A DNA stretch of 64,000 bases from the NCBI RefSeq assembly GCF_027942865.1, contig NC_134509.1:23928697-23992696 (forward strand), written 5' to 3'. The notes under the pieces are model-generated. The model was not told the DNA's origin. It did not search any database and saw nothing but the letters and a program-made list of their open reading frames with translations. This document shows positions 1-13,618 of the stretch, piece by piece (position 1 is the stretch's first letter; every line of letters begins with the position of its first letter). Source of the DNA: Odontesthes bonariensis. Lineage: Eukaryota > Chordata > Actinopteri > Atheriniformes > Atherinopsidae. Made by a program: the position numbers and the translations under genes.

Positions 1-977
1 TAAAAAAACAGACATCCAGAGGAAAGGAGGAACAAGAAGGGGTGGGGGCTGGGCACCGATGGAACAAATGAGTGGGGGGTTGCCTTTGGGAAAAGGGAAA
101 TATATAGACCACAATGTGGTTCTGATGTATGAAAGAGTTTGCGGTCAGAGGGAGGAGGAGAAGAAAAGAAAAACTATAAGATTATGTGTCCTTCCCTTCC
201 ACACTGCTGTAAGAGAGCACATGTAGCTGTACCTTGACCTATTTTGTTTTCAGAATGAGAAGGAAATCGTTCTGTTCTCCTATCATGACAAGCAGTTTTG
301 TCTAACCTCACTTTATTTCGAGTTTTCCAAGTATATACATTACATTTTCATTGAAATATTTTTAGCGACGTGTTTGTCGACGGTCTTGCAACGTCATACA
401 TCCCGCGGAGATCGGCGGGAGTTACTGTTCTTGTGGTGTCCCAACATCCTAACACATTCATTTTTATTTATTTGATCTTTACGGGTCTTTGGTTGCAAAA
501 TGGAACTTCACAGATTACTGTGGTTTAAAGTGTGGGGAGAGCAGGCCCTTGACACTGCTCGAACCACATATTGTGTCTTGACAAGGAAAGGAAGGTTTGA
601 GTAAAATGGAACCAAAATTCATAGAAGATTGATATCTTGTGTTCTTTGAACAATAATACTAAGTATACACAACTTAGACACTTTTTTAAGTTCTCCAATA
701 AATTTGAATACAGTATAATCCAACAGATCTGCCACAAAGTCATCATTCAGGAAAATTCTGTATTCCTTTTGTTGTACCTTCAGATGTTAATACAAGTGAA
801 TATTTACTGAGGTCATGGTTTTGCAGCTGACTGCACTTCATATATTGTAAAGTCATATGTTATATCGAAATGTGTTTCTTATATTCTCTTGTGTATGGTG
901 TAGTACTCATGATAAATGGATTGTACATATCAGTCCAAGTGGTCTGTTTTATATTCTTGACTGGTTTTGGGTTTTAG
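1..977 (+). other. b3gntl1 upstream intron (no exon recognised)
   Basis: This stretch precedes the first recognisable b3gntl1 exon and is presumably intron. Short ORFs occur on both strands but none resembles a known protein or is bounded by good splice sites. No repeat family was recognised. Confidence 0.5.
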
Positions 978-3900
978 GTGTACACCTCCCACGGGCCCAC
1001 GGTTGTCATGCCGACATGGTTCTGCTCAAGGAAATTGTTCCTGAAGGTTGGTCCATTTGACGAGGGCGGCAAGGTGAGGGTTCACTCTCAAACTGTTCCC
1101 CAAACCACCTCTTTATGGTGTCAGCGCACCCAGAATGAACTAGCTTGTGTTACGTGTCATCTGACCAACTCTGACAGCAAAAGTGTTTCTAACTTCAGCA
1201 GACACCATCACTTAGTGGCATTGGAACAGTTTCTCCCCTAAAACATGAATATATTTGTTTCGTTTAGCCTCTTTTCCATTACAGCAATTCATGCTCCATT
1301 TTAGGGTGGCTTGGGAATTTTGCATATTCCGATGGAACCAACGTAAATACTCTGAAGTAACTACTCTGGAGTAATCTTTCCAGCCTTTTAAGCCTGCTGG
1401 TTGGGACCTGCTGATTGGTTCAATTCAGACCAAACGTCACTAAATTCTTTCCATCAACGGCACAAAGTTTGCAACAAATTTTAATAGGACCATTTTCAGT
1501 AAAACTAATGACTATAGTCACTGTAGAAACTGTTTTGAGCTAAAGTTGATATGATGTTCTTTTGCACTAGTTTTTGCATGGCAGTGTACTTTTGTGGATT
1601 CAATCAAGTGGAAAATTACACTCTAAACTTAATTCAACTGATTACCAGTTGAAGCTGTTTATTCAAGTAGTTTATTTTGTTTAGTTGGTAGTGCCACAAT
1701 GCCATGATATTTAAAAATTACACGAATGAAACAGAATTGTGAAGTGACAGACAAACCAATCACATGTTTGTACTGTCGAGCGAGGCTTCAGTTGTCATCG
1801 ACCACATAATTTCTTTCTTGGAGAATAATACGAGCCTCAAACTGAAGCTTCATCTTAAATGGCCAGTTCTTCTTGAGTTGCTTCAAAGCTTCGATTTATG
1901 GCTTCCATCACTATAAACTAGGCTGCATGGTGTTGTCAGCTGGTGGCTGTAAAAGCTGCATGGATGTGTGAAGTCGGTGCTAAACGGAAGCAAAACTTGG
2001 CAAAAGAAGACACACGCACACAAAAACAGTTGTTTGTGGTCAGATATGTCTGTGAGTGTTGGCCATGTTTATTCTCCTGGTATACAAACAGCTGACCGTT
2101 CATGTGACCTGCTATATGAGGAATATTTTTGCCACGTTTGAGCTAATTTCATATGCATTTCCATTTCCCCTAATGCGCCACAGCACGAAAAAAAACAAAG
2201 CTAAAACCATCTTTGGCAGCCATAAAAACTCAATGAAATTTTTTAGAAAATTGGCAGTTTCCACCAACAATTTTCTTATGTACAACTTAAAATGCACATC
2301 AAGAAATACTTATCATATCTAGAGAACTCTGCAATTACTTTTCAATCATTTCATGAAGAAAAGACTAGCAAAAAGCTATTTTCCACAATAGCCATGTTTC
2401 CATTTACTAGCGGAGCAAATCTGAAGAAATTCTATGAAAAGCTGCAAAAACAAAATCAATTTTTTTTTTCATGAACGCTGTTTAAAGCAATTAAACTAGA
2501 CTGTGTAGTTTCACAAGAGGGTGGCAGTATATGTTACATTACTAGCAGTTGTGACTCAGTAAAAGAAGGAAACAAAACTCTAGGGGTAAAAAAAAAACAC
2601 CCTCGGACATCCTTAAGATGAAAATTGAGTGAATCTCTTGAAATATCTGGGATATTATCTCATATCTGGAAAGATATGGCGGTTAGCCATGTGAGATTAT
2701 TCCTCACTGTCTCAGCCTGGAAGCAGCTGGTGAGTGACGTCATCATGATAGCTGCAAGTTCCAGATGGGCTTTTTCTGTTTCCATACCTCCGAAGTTCAA
2801 GTCTTAATCAAAGAGCAAAGGTTAGCGTATAAATTTGTGTCGCACACTCATGGAACAGTTTTGATTTCTTTGACTGTTTCCTTTCACCTTTTTCCTATTA
2901 AGACCAAAAACAACAATGGAAATCTGTTTATTGAAACAAACAATTCCCGACCTAAGATGACCTCAGGATTCAATATTTTGGCCTGACCACCTGCGGCAGT
3001 TACTGAATCCGTACCTCACATCATATGTCTCTCTGCTTTAACCTCTTTGTTTCCAGGGAGTCCCGGAGGATCTGCTCTTCTTCTACAAGATTCTTCGTCG
3101 GGGAGGGGGTCTGCTCAGGGTCGACGAGTGCCTGCTGGTTTATCGTTACCATGAGAAGGCCACCACTCATTCTGTAACAGAGTCAGTCTCACAATACACC
3201 CTCAATCCCGCTCAGCTGCACTCACACACGGATACTTGGACACAGTGTTGATCCTCCACCTACACACAGCTGCCCACTGGCATCACAGAGTTTCTCAGGG
3301 CTCTCGCACCCAAATATGTACGCTAACACACACACACATACAGGCATGTTTTCGTAATCTTGAGATTTTCAGACTGTGTATTTGGAATTCCAGTCACTTT
3401 CCCAGCATTTAAATCAGGAATTTCAACCTTCTCTTTCTGGAATGCTCAGTATCCTCCCCTTGCTGCATGAACGGAATCGGATCTCGGTGTGAACAGAAGT
3501 GTTTGACATGCTGTGTGTGGGGGGGAGCTGACATTCCTGCTGTTGCCCGTGTTTCACCATGCAGTGTCTACAGGTGTGTATACGTGTGCCTCTACATGTA
3601 AAAGACAACAAAGAAAAAGGTCTTTCCTGCCTCCCCTCCCCTTCCCTCCACCCCCCTAACACCTCCCCACCTTTCATCCCCTCTGTCCTGTTGCTTCTTT
3701 TCCTCTTTCCCTCCTTCCTTCCTCCCTTACCGCAACTGCTACCCGTATATCTGCCTGTGTTGACGTACTCCTTCACCGATCATCCTCCTCTATGTCTTCA
3801 TCTATCATCTTTCTATTTTTGGAGGTCTATTTCAGTCATGACTACTTTACACCCTCCCCCACTTCTTGTCACCCCCTCCTGTCCATCGCCAGCCTACTTC

Positions 3901-6900
3901 CTTACTTCGTTAAAATTAACCCATCATCTTTTTCTGTGTCTGACACACATAAATGCCACTGTAGACGACCTGTGTATGATTATTATTATTTATAGCACCA
4001 AAGGGATGCGTTTATAAATGTGAGGGAAAGGCAAGAGTATCTCTTTATATTGTTGCCATGCCTTGGAATAAAAGGCTATTTTTGTTTAGATTTTGGAATA
4101 CGTTCTAGTTTGCGTTCTCCAGTGAGTGTTCATTCATGGTCTCTGCATGAACAGAACAGGGGCAGCTATTTATTCATACTACAGGAAGGATACATTTCTG
4201 TGTGCTTTGCAGATGAATACTTATTATGTTATTGTGAGGGTCCTTGCCCCTCACCTTAAGCACGTAAAACCCACATGGCTTCAGTGGATATCTTTGAAAG
4301 GCCTGCTGTGTTTGCATAGAAAGTGTGGAAGCTTGTTACAGATTGGGTTGCAGCATCATATACGATTATTTTTGAGGTGAGCCAGCCACTATAAAATAGT
4401 CTGCAGCTGGAGAGCCTGGCCTTCCAGTCCAAAGCTCAGTGGGGTGACATACTGCGGAGAGAATTTTAAATGATTTTTCATCAGGGGGTTTTATTCCCTC
4501 CATGTGTCCTTGCACTCTTTTTCTACAGTCACCACCTGGATATAACTAAGCAAAAAGGTAAGAGCCTTCCATTGGAATAGTCCTATATCGATTCATCTGT
4601 TTATCCTTCACTCATACAGAGAGTAGCTTCTTATTCCTTAAATAACTATGTCAGAAGACACTTCCAGTGGTTGTGGACAAAATGTGAAACTCTGTTTCAG
4701 AAGACTCAAATTATTGGTCTGCTTCAGTCAAACCTAATGACTACAGTGCCTGCAGAAACTACTGAAGCTGGGTTAACAACTAACCAATGCATTTTTCTTT
4801 TTAAATCCCGGAAATCATCAGAGGTTGCTTTAACGTTTGATGAACAAAAATCAAAGAATGTCAACAGTTGAACTCTAATGGTGAAAACAGCATTTGCACA
4901 CACACAATGTGAAGCCATTTGGACTGAACAGCTGTGTAGCCTTCAGAACATCACTTATCAGTGAAGCTAATTGGGGGAAAAAAGGCGTTGGTTTGCTGTG
5001 GAATATAAAGATTGGACTCTGGAGCAATGGAAAAAGGTGATGTGGACTGATGAGTCCACATTTAAACTGTTCCAGTACGATGGGAACATCAGGCGATGAA
5101 GCTCAGCAGATGAAGTGCTGCACCCATGATGACTATTGTCTACCGTACAAGTTTGTGGGGCAGTGTTATGATCTGGGGTTGCCCAAAAACCAAGGTCAGC
5201 TAACAAACTGAATATAATGAATAAGTCTTTCCATAAATATTTTTTTCTTTCATTATGGCACAGGCATATTCCAAAACGGCAATGCCAGGATTCATCAAGC
5301 TCAAATTGTGAAACAGCGGTTTGAGGGGGCATGAAAAATCATTTCCACACATGGACTGGCCACCACTGAGTCCAGATCTTAACCCCATTGAGAATCTTTT
5401 GGATGAGCTGGAGAGGATATTATGCAATGCTCTGACTCTCACATCATCGACACAAGATCTTGACAGAAAAGTTCTAACAATACATAAGTTTATAGAAACA
5501 ATGCCAACATGTGCTGTAATTCAAGCTAAATGTTTTGAATCAGGCAGGGAATATTGATTGTAAAGCTGTAAATAATGATCACTGTATTCCTGTGGCCCAT
5601 TTTTCCCCTGGTGCAGGCGCAGTTGGCCAAGCTAGAGGTGCATACTCTCTGCAATGGCCAAAGGCTTTGCATTTATGTGGATGTCCACAGACCTTTGCAG
5701 AGTTTGACAGAGGGCAAAATTGACATCACATGGAAACTTTTGGATCTGCTAAAAAGAACCAGCCTTTAGATGACAAGATACTGTGGTCATGTCACCAAAG
5801 AGAGATTTCCAAACAACCAGCTGAAACTCCAGGAAATGAGTGCTTCCTGCCATGAATCAGTCCAGCGTGTAACAACTGTAAAACAAAGTCTTTCACACTC
5901 ATTTGTTTTGATAAACAAGAAGCACGAATAACTGTATCCTGGCTGTAGCTCAACACTTATCACACACACGTTTTCTCAAACCAAACTAACAGTTGATCAC
6001 AGAATAAATAAAATGTTCCAGATAGAGGCCCACAATCTTACTGTCCATAGAGCTTCAACTGTGAGAACATCTCTTAATTACAACTTTCTCTTCTCTCTGT
6101 TTCCAGAGAGACTATTTGGAAGCTACGAGTGGACTTCCTGCAGGAGAGAGTTCTCAGCCAGTGGGAGAACTTCACCATATGGAACGCTGGGAAACAGGGC
6201 CGGAAGCTGTACCGAAGCCTGAGCCAGACCAATCAGAAGAAAGTATGTTGATTTTCAGATGCGAAACACTCACTGAGTCGTGCGTTGGTCTGTTTCTGGC
6301 CTCAATTTATAGAACTGGTGAAGGAAGTTGTGAAATATGAGTGTGTGTGAGTATTCATCGCTGCTCTGTTACGTTAGGTCAAAGCTTTCTGTGATGTGGA
6401 TGAGAACAAGATCCAGAAAGGCTTCTACACATATGAGGAATCCAAGGTGAGATCGCTGCAGATACGAAAAACATGAAGGATTTGATTCACCCAACTACTT
6501 TTCAGTTTCAGCAAAGCTCTGGGCAACAGTTTAAAATATATATATATTTTTTTTATTGATATCACTCCAGGAAAGACCAAAACCCAAAGTCCCAATCCTG
6601 CACTACAAAGATGCCTCAGGCCCCTTCATCATTTGTGTTAAACTGGTGAGCAGAAAAGAGTGTTTGTGTGTTGCATGTCTGCTGTTTCTGACCGCCTGTC
6701 CCTCAGGTCTGTTATCCAACTTAACATAATGAACGAGGGCGTGTACCCAGTACAGGACGTAACGCACACAAACACATGGGAGCCGTCAGGAAATGGCTAC
6801 AGACGGAGGCCTGATCTTTGATCACATGATGCTTGTGCAAACAACTTGACGCTGTCACAAATTTACACGCGTCAGGGCTTTATAGCTCTACTCCAATAGC

Positions 6901-7499
6901 CTTTTCCTAAGATAATGATATTCTGTTTTGCTTTTTATTTGTTTAATAGTCCAAAAAAAAGCCCTCACAGTTGCTCGGGAAGTGAAATCCATAATTGCCT
7001 TTTTATCATCCAGTCAGATTCAGATTCAAATCTAGGCTGACCCCACCTTAGGGGTCTGCTAATTGCTCAATTATGGGAATTGTGAGCAGTAATCAGAGAA
7101 CAAGAAGGCCTGGACTCAATCATGCTCTTTCTGTCTCTCATTCTCTACAACACCCACACATACATAATCACCTGGTCTCAATCACGGATGTGTTTCACCC
7201 AGATGTCAAATGACCGTAATCAACAAGTTTATTCATTTGATCCGTTCTCACAGGCTGCACTTCTTTACTGCAGGTGTGTCGGACACTTTCAACTCTGTGT
7301 TAAACTTTTGACTGACTTTGAGTTAAAAAAGAAACAACATGGCAAAATATCATGGGTCTTGAACAAGATGTCATTCAGCCATGTTTTTGTATTTTTTGTT
7401 GTTGTTTTTCATTTGTAGGACATGACGGGAGGTGTTCTGGAGGAAAATCTTAACTCTCTGCAGCTGAAGGAGGGAGTAGATTACTACCATTTCAACTGA
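978..7499 (+). CDS. b3gntl1: b3gntl1, 3' six exons (beta-1,3-N-acetylglucosaminyltransferase-like 1), 5' partial
   Basis: Six exons with GT-AG borders join in one frame: 978-1073, 3057-3181, 6107-6242, 6378-6446, 6571-6645 and 7419-7499 (TGA 7497-7499). They give the last 193 residues. Recognisable stretches are [82 protein letters not shown] and FIICVKL, which match the conserved C-terminal half of B3GNTL1, a family-2-type glycosyltransferase-like protein. The first visible exon starts in phase 0, so upstream exons lie before position 1. The protein's substrate is poorly established; the name rests on family similarity. The next gene, metrnl, has the same neighbour in human, which supports the assignment. 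No frame break was seen. Exon borders were set by eye. Confidence 0.93.
1074..3056 (+). other. b3gntl1 intron
   Basis: Intron between the exons ending GGCGGCAAG and starting GGAGTCCCG. It is AT-rich with scattered short ORFs and no recognised element. Confidence 0.6.
3182..6106 (+). other. b3gntl1 intron with pyrimidine-rich tract and Tc1 relic
   Basis: Long intron. A C/T-rich tract covers about 3620-3740 and gives long but low-complexity ORFs on both strands. A Tc1-like transposase relic sits at about 4920-5560 and is listed separately. Nothing else was recognised. Confidence 0.6.
4920..5560 (+). mobile_element. Tc1/mariner transposase relic in b3gntl1 intron
   Basis: Translated pieces in shifting frames show Tc1 transposase landmarks: the W-T-D-E-S-T-F region near 5042-5066 (first catalytic Asp), a G-N-A-R-I-H-like stretch near 5278-5295, and a [11 protein letters not shown] stretch near 5364-5396 (third catalytic acidic residue). 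Several frameshifts and stops separate them, so no protein can be made. I could not define terminal inverted repeats. The family differs from the element at 17.9-19.5 kb. Sense of the transposase is + strand, same as the host gene. Confidence 0.8.
6646..7418 (+). other. last b3gntl1 intron
   Basis: Intron between the exon ending TGTGTTAAACTG and the terminal exon. No repeat or coding feature recognised. Confidence 0.6.
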
Positions 7500-10400
7500 C
7501 TGCTCAGGGTGAGGCAGAAGACCCCCGCAGCCCTGCAGGTTAAACAGGCAGAGGAATGCAGAGGTCTGGATTACGCAAACAGACACAAACTGGGTGATAG
7601 GCTGATAACAGGGAGATGAAGTGAGCTCTGCAGTAGAGTGACGGACGGTAACAACGGAGGGAATGAGAGGGTTGTACATTTGTGCGTGTTAAAGGTTGTT
7701 TTTCGTGTGAGCCAAAATGGGGAAAAATTTGAAGTCATCAAAGTTTGACTTGGCAAAGCTGACTGCCCTGATTTTTCCGCCTCTGTAACCACAGAACTGC
7801 TGTTGTGACAGTTAGCTCTCTCAGTGGAGCTTTTAGGACTTATTGCACATTTTGGGCAGTTTTCCTTTTTCACCTTCTTGCTGAGCATTAGGATTGATAT
7901 TAGTCTCATATTGTAAATATGCATTTTAGCCTCAGTATCAACCTTCCATCACATTCAAGTCTCACTTTTTATGTCTAGAGTGTTTAATTTGACAATTGGA
8001 CAAATCCATCAGCAACTTTGGTCCAATTTTGAGGGTCTGTGTCTCACATTTAGAACACGAGACTCTGCAGTCGTGTATCAAATGTTGTCCCACCTGTTTG
8101 TTCATAGAGGCAGTGACCAGAGGTGTTCTTCATCTGACGCCATTTGACTCTAGCCAGCATCACATTTAAATGCAAGTTTAAGAAATGAAATGATCCCAAA
8201 CAGGTGATTTTTTTTTTTTTTTTTTTTTTTTAATTCTTTTTTATAATGTTTGCTTCCATGATTACATTCAATGAAATGTACTCTCCAGTGTTTACTGCAT
8301 GGTTATAACAACTAACTCCAACTAACTCTTCTATAAATGATGCAAATCCGAAAGAGGTGGCAAGAAAGAGGATGATGGATGCTTTGGTAAATTAAATACA
8401 AAGAAGACCGTGTAATGGATTTTTACTTTTCAGAGCAAAGCAATCTGCTGTTCAGTGTTCACCAACATAAAGTAATACTGTGTTTTGTAATCGTATGTGG
8501 ACTAAGCTCGTTATTTACCAAACTGTATACTTGAGCATGTGTTTGAGTCACAGAAATTCCCATCACAGAAGGTTCAACTCATAAAAGGGGGATGTTTTAT
8601 GACCAGATTTCTAAACAGTTCTCCTCTGATGCAACCGTGTAAAATCGGATACACGCACACATCTGCTACAAATGAACAAATATGGGTTCTGCTCAAAGTT
8701 CTTTTTCTTTCACTGCGTCTCTTATGAAATCTAGAGAACAATGAACTCTTTAAGCGGGTCCAGTTGTGACACATAAACACATTAAAACGTTTATTTTACC
8801 TCACAAAGAGAGGAGTTTTTCTGCCCAAAGGTAAACAGACCTTTCCCTACAAAATCTCCCCGTGTTTCCTGCTTCTTCAGCGTGGTCTGACTGACTGTAA
8901 ATCTGGCCACAGCAAATTAAAGAGAAGCAGGAATGATGGGGGGAAAAGCGCATGTTCAATTCAGGCGAACTTTTATTCTCACATGCTTTGTTATAGACTG
9001 AGAATAACATCACATGGTAGTGTGAAAGCACACTGCCACTGCACCGGTTCCAAGTGTTTCAACTCTGCCAGCTACCAAGTGAAGGTCCCTTGTCTCTGCC
9101 ACCCGCAGTGTAGTTTCATGTAGGGGCTTAGAAAAAGATCACTTCAACTTAGCTCATACTCCACATCCCTTTTCCTTCCTCAGTGATCTACGGACATTTT
9201 GTGTTTTCCTTACAGAGTGGACTTTGGTGCAGTAGCACCCATATGTTGTCATTGTGTTGGTCAGTTTATCTGAAATTTAGTTTCTTGTTTAATAGATTTA
9301 CTGTTTTGTTCATAGAAAGACAAATTTAAAGCTTAATTTTTCTCTGCTTATTTGAGTAACAACTCATTCAAAGCGTATACAGTTCTGCAACTATAAGGTG
9401 CTTTGCACGAATGGACACCATTTGTATTTTAGAAAGCAAAGCTCCAAAGTAAGTTGTTTAAATAAAACCATGTTCTGTCTACATATATCCTGTCTCCTTT
9501 ACCCACTCTGCCCTCATGATAAAGCACTTGTTGGGTGATCAGAGTGAGCTCTAATGGAGAATCTATTAGAGAGGGTAAACAGAGCTTTACTCAATGTTTA
9601 CACTCTGCCTCTCCTCAGACACCAAAACTGATAACTCGCACCAGCACGTACAATAAATGACCCTGACCCTGTAGCCTGCGTGGTCAAATAAGCCGTCGTG
9701 TGGAGACAAAGACGCACACATCTGCAAGATCTCTGAGCAGTGCAGCCGATAAGAGAAAGAGATAAAGGGTCGGTTTGTTTGAGGGAAGAGAGGTCACAGT
9801 GGTCTGACACTGAGTGCCCTTTCATTCACCTGGAACAGCCCCACATTCCTTGGTTTTCAACATCTTTCTGTAGATGTAAGATGTGTGTTTAACTGGAAAG
9901 GAGAAATTGATATGAAACCAGTAAGATGCTGTTTGATATGGATAAGCTAAGCTGCAATACAAAGTGACATTACACTTCCTAATTTTACACTTCAGCAACA
10001 GTTTAACCACAGAAATGACGTGCTATTTGTAGAGAAAGCAATGCATACATGTGCCACTGAAAGACAACTGGACAGTTTAAAAGTAGAAAGAGGACGGTGA
10101 AAGTTTGCAACGATGTGGAAGGCTGACCCAAACTTCTCATTGATGCAACTTGTGGTCATTTTTCTGAAAAACAAAACAAAACAAGACAATCGTGCTCAGA
10201 ATTATGAGAATCCCTAAATTTCAAGTATGAAACGTCGGTGGTGGTGTCCTCCTAAACCTTCATTCATGGAGCCCTAGTTGGATCAGTATAGAGTGTATGG
10301 TACATGCTGTAACCCCGGCTCCAGACAGATTTTGGTCAGACTGAAGCTTTTGTGTGGGCATGATCTTTGCAGATCCTTCACATTGAGTTTTTTCTTAGTA

Positions 10401-11719
10401 TCACTGTGAAACTGCTTGATAACACCATCAACTGTTGAAACAGGGAAGTTAACTTTGACGATTACTTTGCAGTCTTTGGAATTGGTATGTTTTCGATAAA
10501 AGCGTTTCTGATGCAGTTCTGTCAGAAAGAAACTAAGTCATTCTCCTCTTCTTATGCAATAAAAACGTCTTTTATTAGTTAGGTCAGGTCATATGAACAA
10601 ATATAACACAAATATTCTATTTTGTTTGAGGAACCAGATTAAACTTATCAAAAGGACAGCAGCAACCGTACCCATCAAACATTTTATGTATTTTTTCTCA
10701 ATTAAAAAAGCTTTAACTCTCATTTTGAAATTTATTTTACATTCTGAAAGTGTCCTAACTTCTGTTTATTTATTTCATTTAGCAGTCAATAATTCACTCC
10801 ATGGGCAGTAAACCTAATGTATCTCCTGTGAAGGGTGTTTTTTAGCACAGCCATAGGGAAATCATATACCAGTAACTAAGAAGTAGTAACAAGTCTGAAT
10901 TGTTTTAAATGGTAGATTTAATTATTTTTGTTTTAATAGTAAAAGGTGAAGAGAGAATCACCATGTATATACTGTTATTTTTTTAGGTGAAGGTTTCAGC
11001 ATTTTTAGTTCCTGTTGGAGCTTTTGTAGTTTCAAAAGCTTTTGTAGTTTTTGTAGTTTAAGGCACTTTCTAATCTTTCTGCTTTACAGTTTTACTTGCA
11101 CTGCTCTCTTACTAAGCGGGGAGGTATGAAGTGGCATACTTCCCTGATAAAGTTTCTTTCCCCTCTTTCAACAACGTCTGCTGTTGCCCTTGAGCAAGAC
11201 ACTACGGCTCATTATAGGTCCTGTGGAGTTGCCCTGTAGGTAAATTAGGATTTCTTAAAAAGAAAGAGGAAATAAAGGTCATTGGGGTTGAAATAAGAGA
11301 TATAGGAATGTGTGTGTGCAGCTCCGTGAGGAAGCAGTGTGAAGACAGACGGAGTGTTCCTCCTGTCAGGCCACTTGAGAAGAGCCAGGTGATCGTAGGG
11401 GGGGGGAGGTCAGAGGCTCTGCTGCTCTGTAAATACTTCACATGGTGAGGGAGCATCTGAGGTCAAATAGCACATCAGCAGCAACCCTTTGCGGTGGTTG
11501 CGATTAAATTCAAGCTCAGACTCCCACTGCAGCCGAGGTCTGTTGTGTTTATGGAGGGAGTGTGTTTATTTCAAAGCTTGGGAGGGGGAGGGCAGTGTGA
11601 TTTTTTTTCTTTTTCTCCTTTTTCTGTTGGGGTTTTTCCTTCTGTCTTTAAAAAAAAATTGTAAAGCTGCACCACTTACAGTTGTGAGATACAAGTGCGA
11701 GCAAATTTAGAAGTCTAGG
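7500..11719. other. b3gntl1 3' UTR/3' flank and intergenic DNA
   Basis: Follows the b3gntl1 stop. A T-run lies at about 8209-8231. The transcript end is not clear; an AATAAA-type hexamer occurs at about 9461. Only short ORFs without recognisable similarity are present. No exon or RNA gene was found. Confidence 0.45.
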
Positions 11720-12055
11720 TGCAGGACGGCCTGCATGCTGCCCAGACCTTTCACCAACTGAAAACATTTGGAGCATCATGAAACACCAAATATGACAAAT
11801 AACCCAGGAATGTTGAGCCGCTATAGAATCCTATATCAGACAAGAATGGGACAACATTCCACTTCCAAACTGGTGTCCTCAGTTCCCAGATGTTTCCAGA
11901 CTGAAGATGAGCTGAGATTCGAGACGAGCTGATATTTTTCATGAAATGTGTTCTATTGTGAATGAAATATTGGTTTATTAGAACCTGCAAATCATTGCAT
12001 TCTGTTTTTATTTACATTTTGCCCATCTTTCCCAACTCTTTTGGAATTGAGGTTG
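11720..12055 (+). mobile_element. 3' end of a Tc1/mariner-like element (truncated)
   Basis: The start encodes a decayed P-T-E-N-I-W-S-I-M-K motif (about 11751-11783), the catalytic Glu region of Tc1 transposases. The sequence then runs to a terminal repeat ending near CTTTTGGAATTGAGGTTG. It matches the 3' part of the fuller copy at 17.9-19.5 kb (PTFRQ/PTENIW region, then the terminal repeat). The 5' part is missing. Confidence 0.78.
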
Positions 12056-13542
12056 ATCAGAGAGCAACCAAAACAAAATGAAGACAACATAATGAATTAG
12101 AAAATAGCAAACCAAAATCAAGGCAGTTTATCCCTTATTTGAGATGTTGTGTTCATACTGACCCATAAGTCTGCCTTATTTTCTGTATGTCAATTAAGAA
12201 TATGAACCCATTATGAAGTGTGGTCTATCAGAAGGCAGCCCCGTTGTTCTCTCATCTCTAGTGTCAGTGTGAGTATCATTAATAGGCCTAAAGCTAAAGG
12301 TATTGGATAGTGTTCTTTTTTAAGCCTTATTCTTAAGCTGACAGGCTACATAAATGCTTCTTACAACAGCTCTTTGTCAGTTATGTGAGTGCAGTGTGTT
12401 TGGAGAGGGGGGGAGAGGGTGTAGAGGAGTTTGTTCCAGTATTTCTCGAAATGCGTTACATTGCTCTGGCAGTCCGGGGGAATGTGACAACTCAGTATCA
12501 TGCTCGCAGCTCCGTCTGTTTTCTCACGGGAAAAAACAGACCGGGATCCAAATAGGCGTTTAGAGCACATGCGTGACTTTTTTTTTTGTTATGTTCGGAC
12601 CTTCATTTCTTTTCCGAGAAGACTGGAAAGCTGTGAGACCACGCAGTGGAGCTGGAATAGAAACACCAGCTACAGTTGCTTTCGAAATTAGGTATAAAAG
12701 ATAAGGTGACACTTAAAGCTCTTTGCACTTAACGTGACTATGAATAAGCTTGTGGTTCATAGGTCAGTGGCTGTTTCAGGTTTGTAGGAGCTGTAGATGT
12801 CATCGGATGCTGCTGCTGTTTCAGATGCTGATCTCATTTTCGTGGCAATAATATGATCCATGTGTTTGCAAAGCCAACACTTTCTCACACACAGGTTGTT
12901 TTTAAAGGGCTGAAGGAAGATGCACTGAATAAGAAACTGCTTGGTAAACACACATGGACTTGATCCGTGTGCCCGTGAAGTTAGCTCCTGTGAACATGCT
13001 TTTAATTTGTGCTTATTTTCACCTGCTGATATTTCTTTTTTTTTTTTTTTCGGTTCGTCATTCTTAGCTTTTCAAAGTAACCCATGCCCTGAAGCCTCAA
13101 CGAGCTCTGCCGAATGTTCAGTGACAGCCAAGCACTGGTCAATTAGTCCACTTTTATTTGTGAGCAAACTTGATTTCTGTGCTGAACTGAGTGGGCCTCC
13201 ACTTATCTTTCAGGCGAATCTGTGGGAGTGGTTTGGAGCGAGCGCTCGCGTGTCACTCAAGCGCAGTCAGCAGCTGGCACGCGCCCTAGCTGACGTGAAG
13301 CGGAGAGCTCACAGCGAAAGTTTTTTGTATTTACATTAATCAAGTCTCTGTGGTCCCGATGCGCGTGCGCACAGCTCCTTTAACAAACTTGTGGCCGTGC
13401 TTTTTCAGCCTCAGACGCAGATTTTGCCTTGGTTGAATCCGTCATGTAGCCTCCGCGCGCCCAATTGTGTATTTTGGGATTTTTTTCTATTGGATAATTG
13501 CGGGTCGGGAGCTGCAAATCGGGCATCCGGTTGGTGCGGTCT
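12056..13542. other. intergenic region upstream of metrnl
   Basis: No gene recognised. Open frames at 12941-13339 and around 13390-13720 reflect the GC-rich metrnl 5' region rather than separate genes. CpG content rises from about 13200 toward the metrnl start, as expected for a promoter or 5' UTR region, but no defined promoter element can be assigned. Confidence 0.4.
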
Positions 13543-13583
13543 GGTGTGGTGTGGTGTGGTGTGGTGTGGTGTGGTGTGGTGTG
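13543..13583 (+). repeat. GGTGT/GTGGT pentamer tandem repeat in metrnl 5' region
   Basis: About eight copies of a five-base unit lie 36 bases upstream of the metrnl start codon, probably in the 5' UTR or core promoter. The + strand is strongly G/T, with almost no A or C. Confidence 0.9.
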
Positions 13584-13618
13584 CGGGATCCGGTGACCGC
13601 CGGGGCGGACAGGCCACC

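Noticed and set aside
3423-4017. Long ORFs on both strands at 3.4-4.0 kb
   Set aside because: Driven by a C/T-rich low-complexity tract inside a b3gntl1 intron.
12941-13339. 132-codon ORF upstream of metrnl
   Set aside because: No recognisable domain, contains a T-run, and sits in the 5' flank of metrnl; chance ORF.
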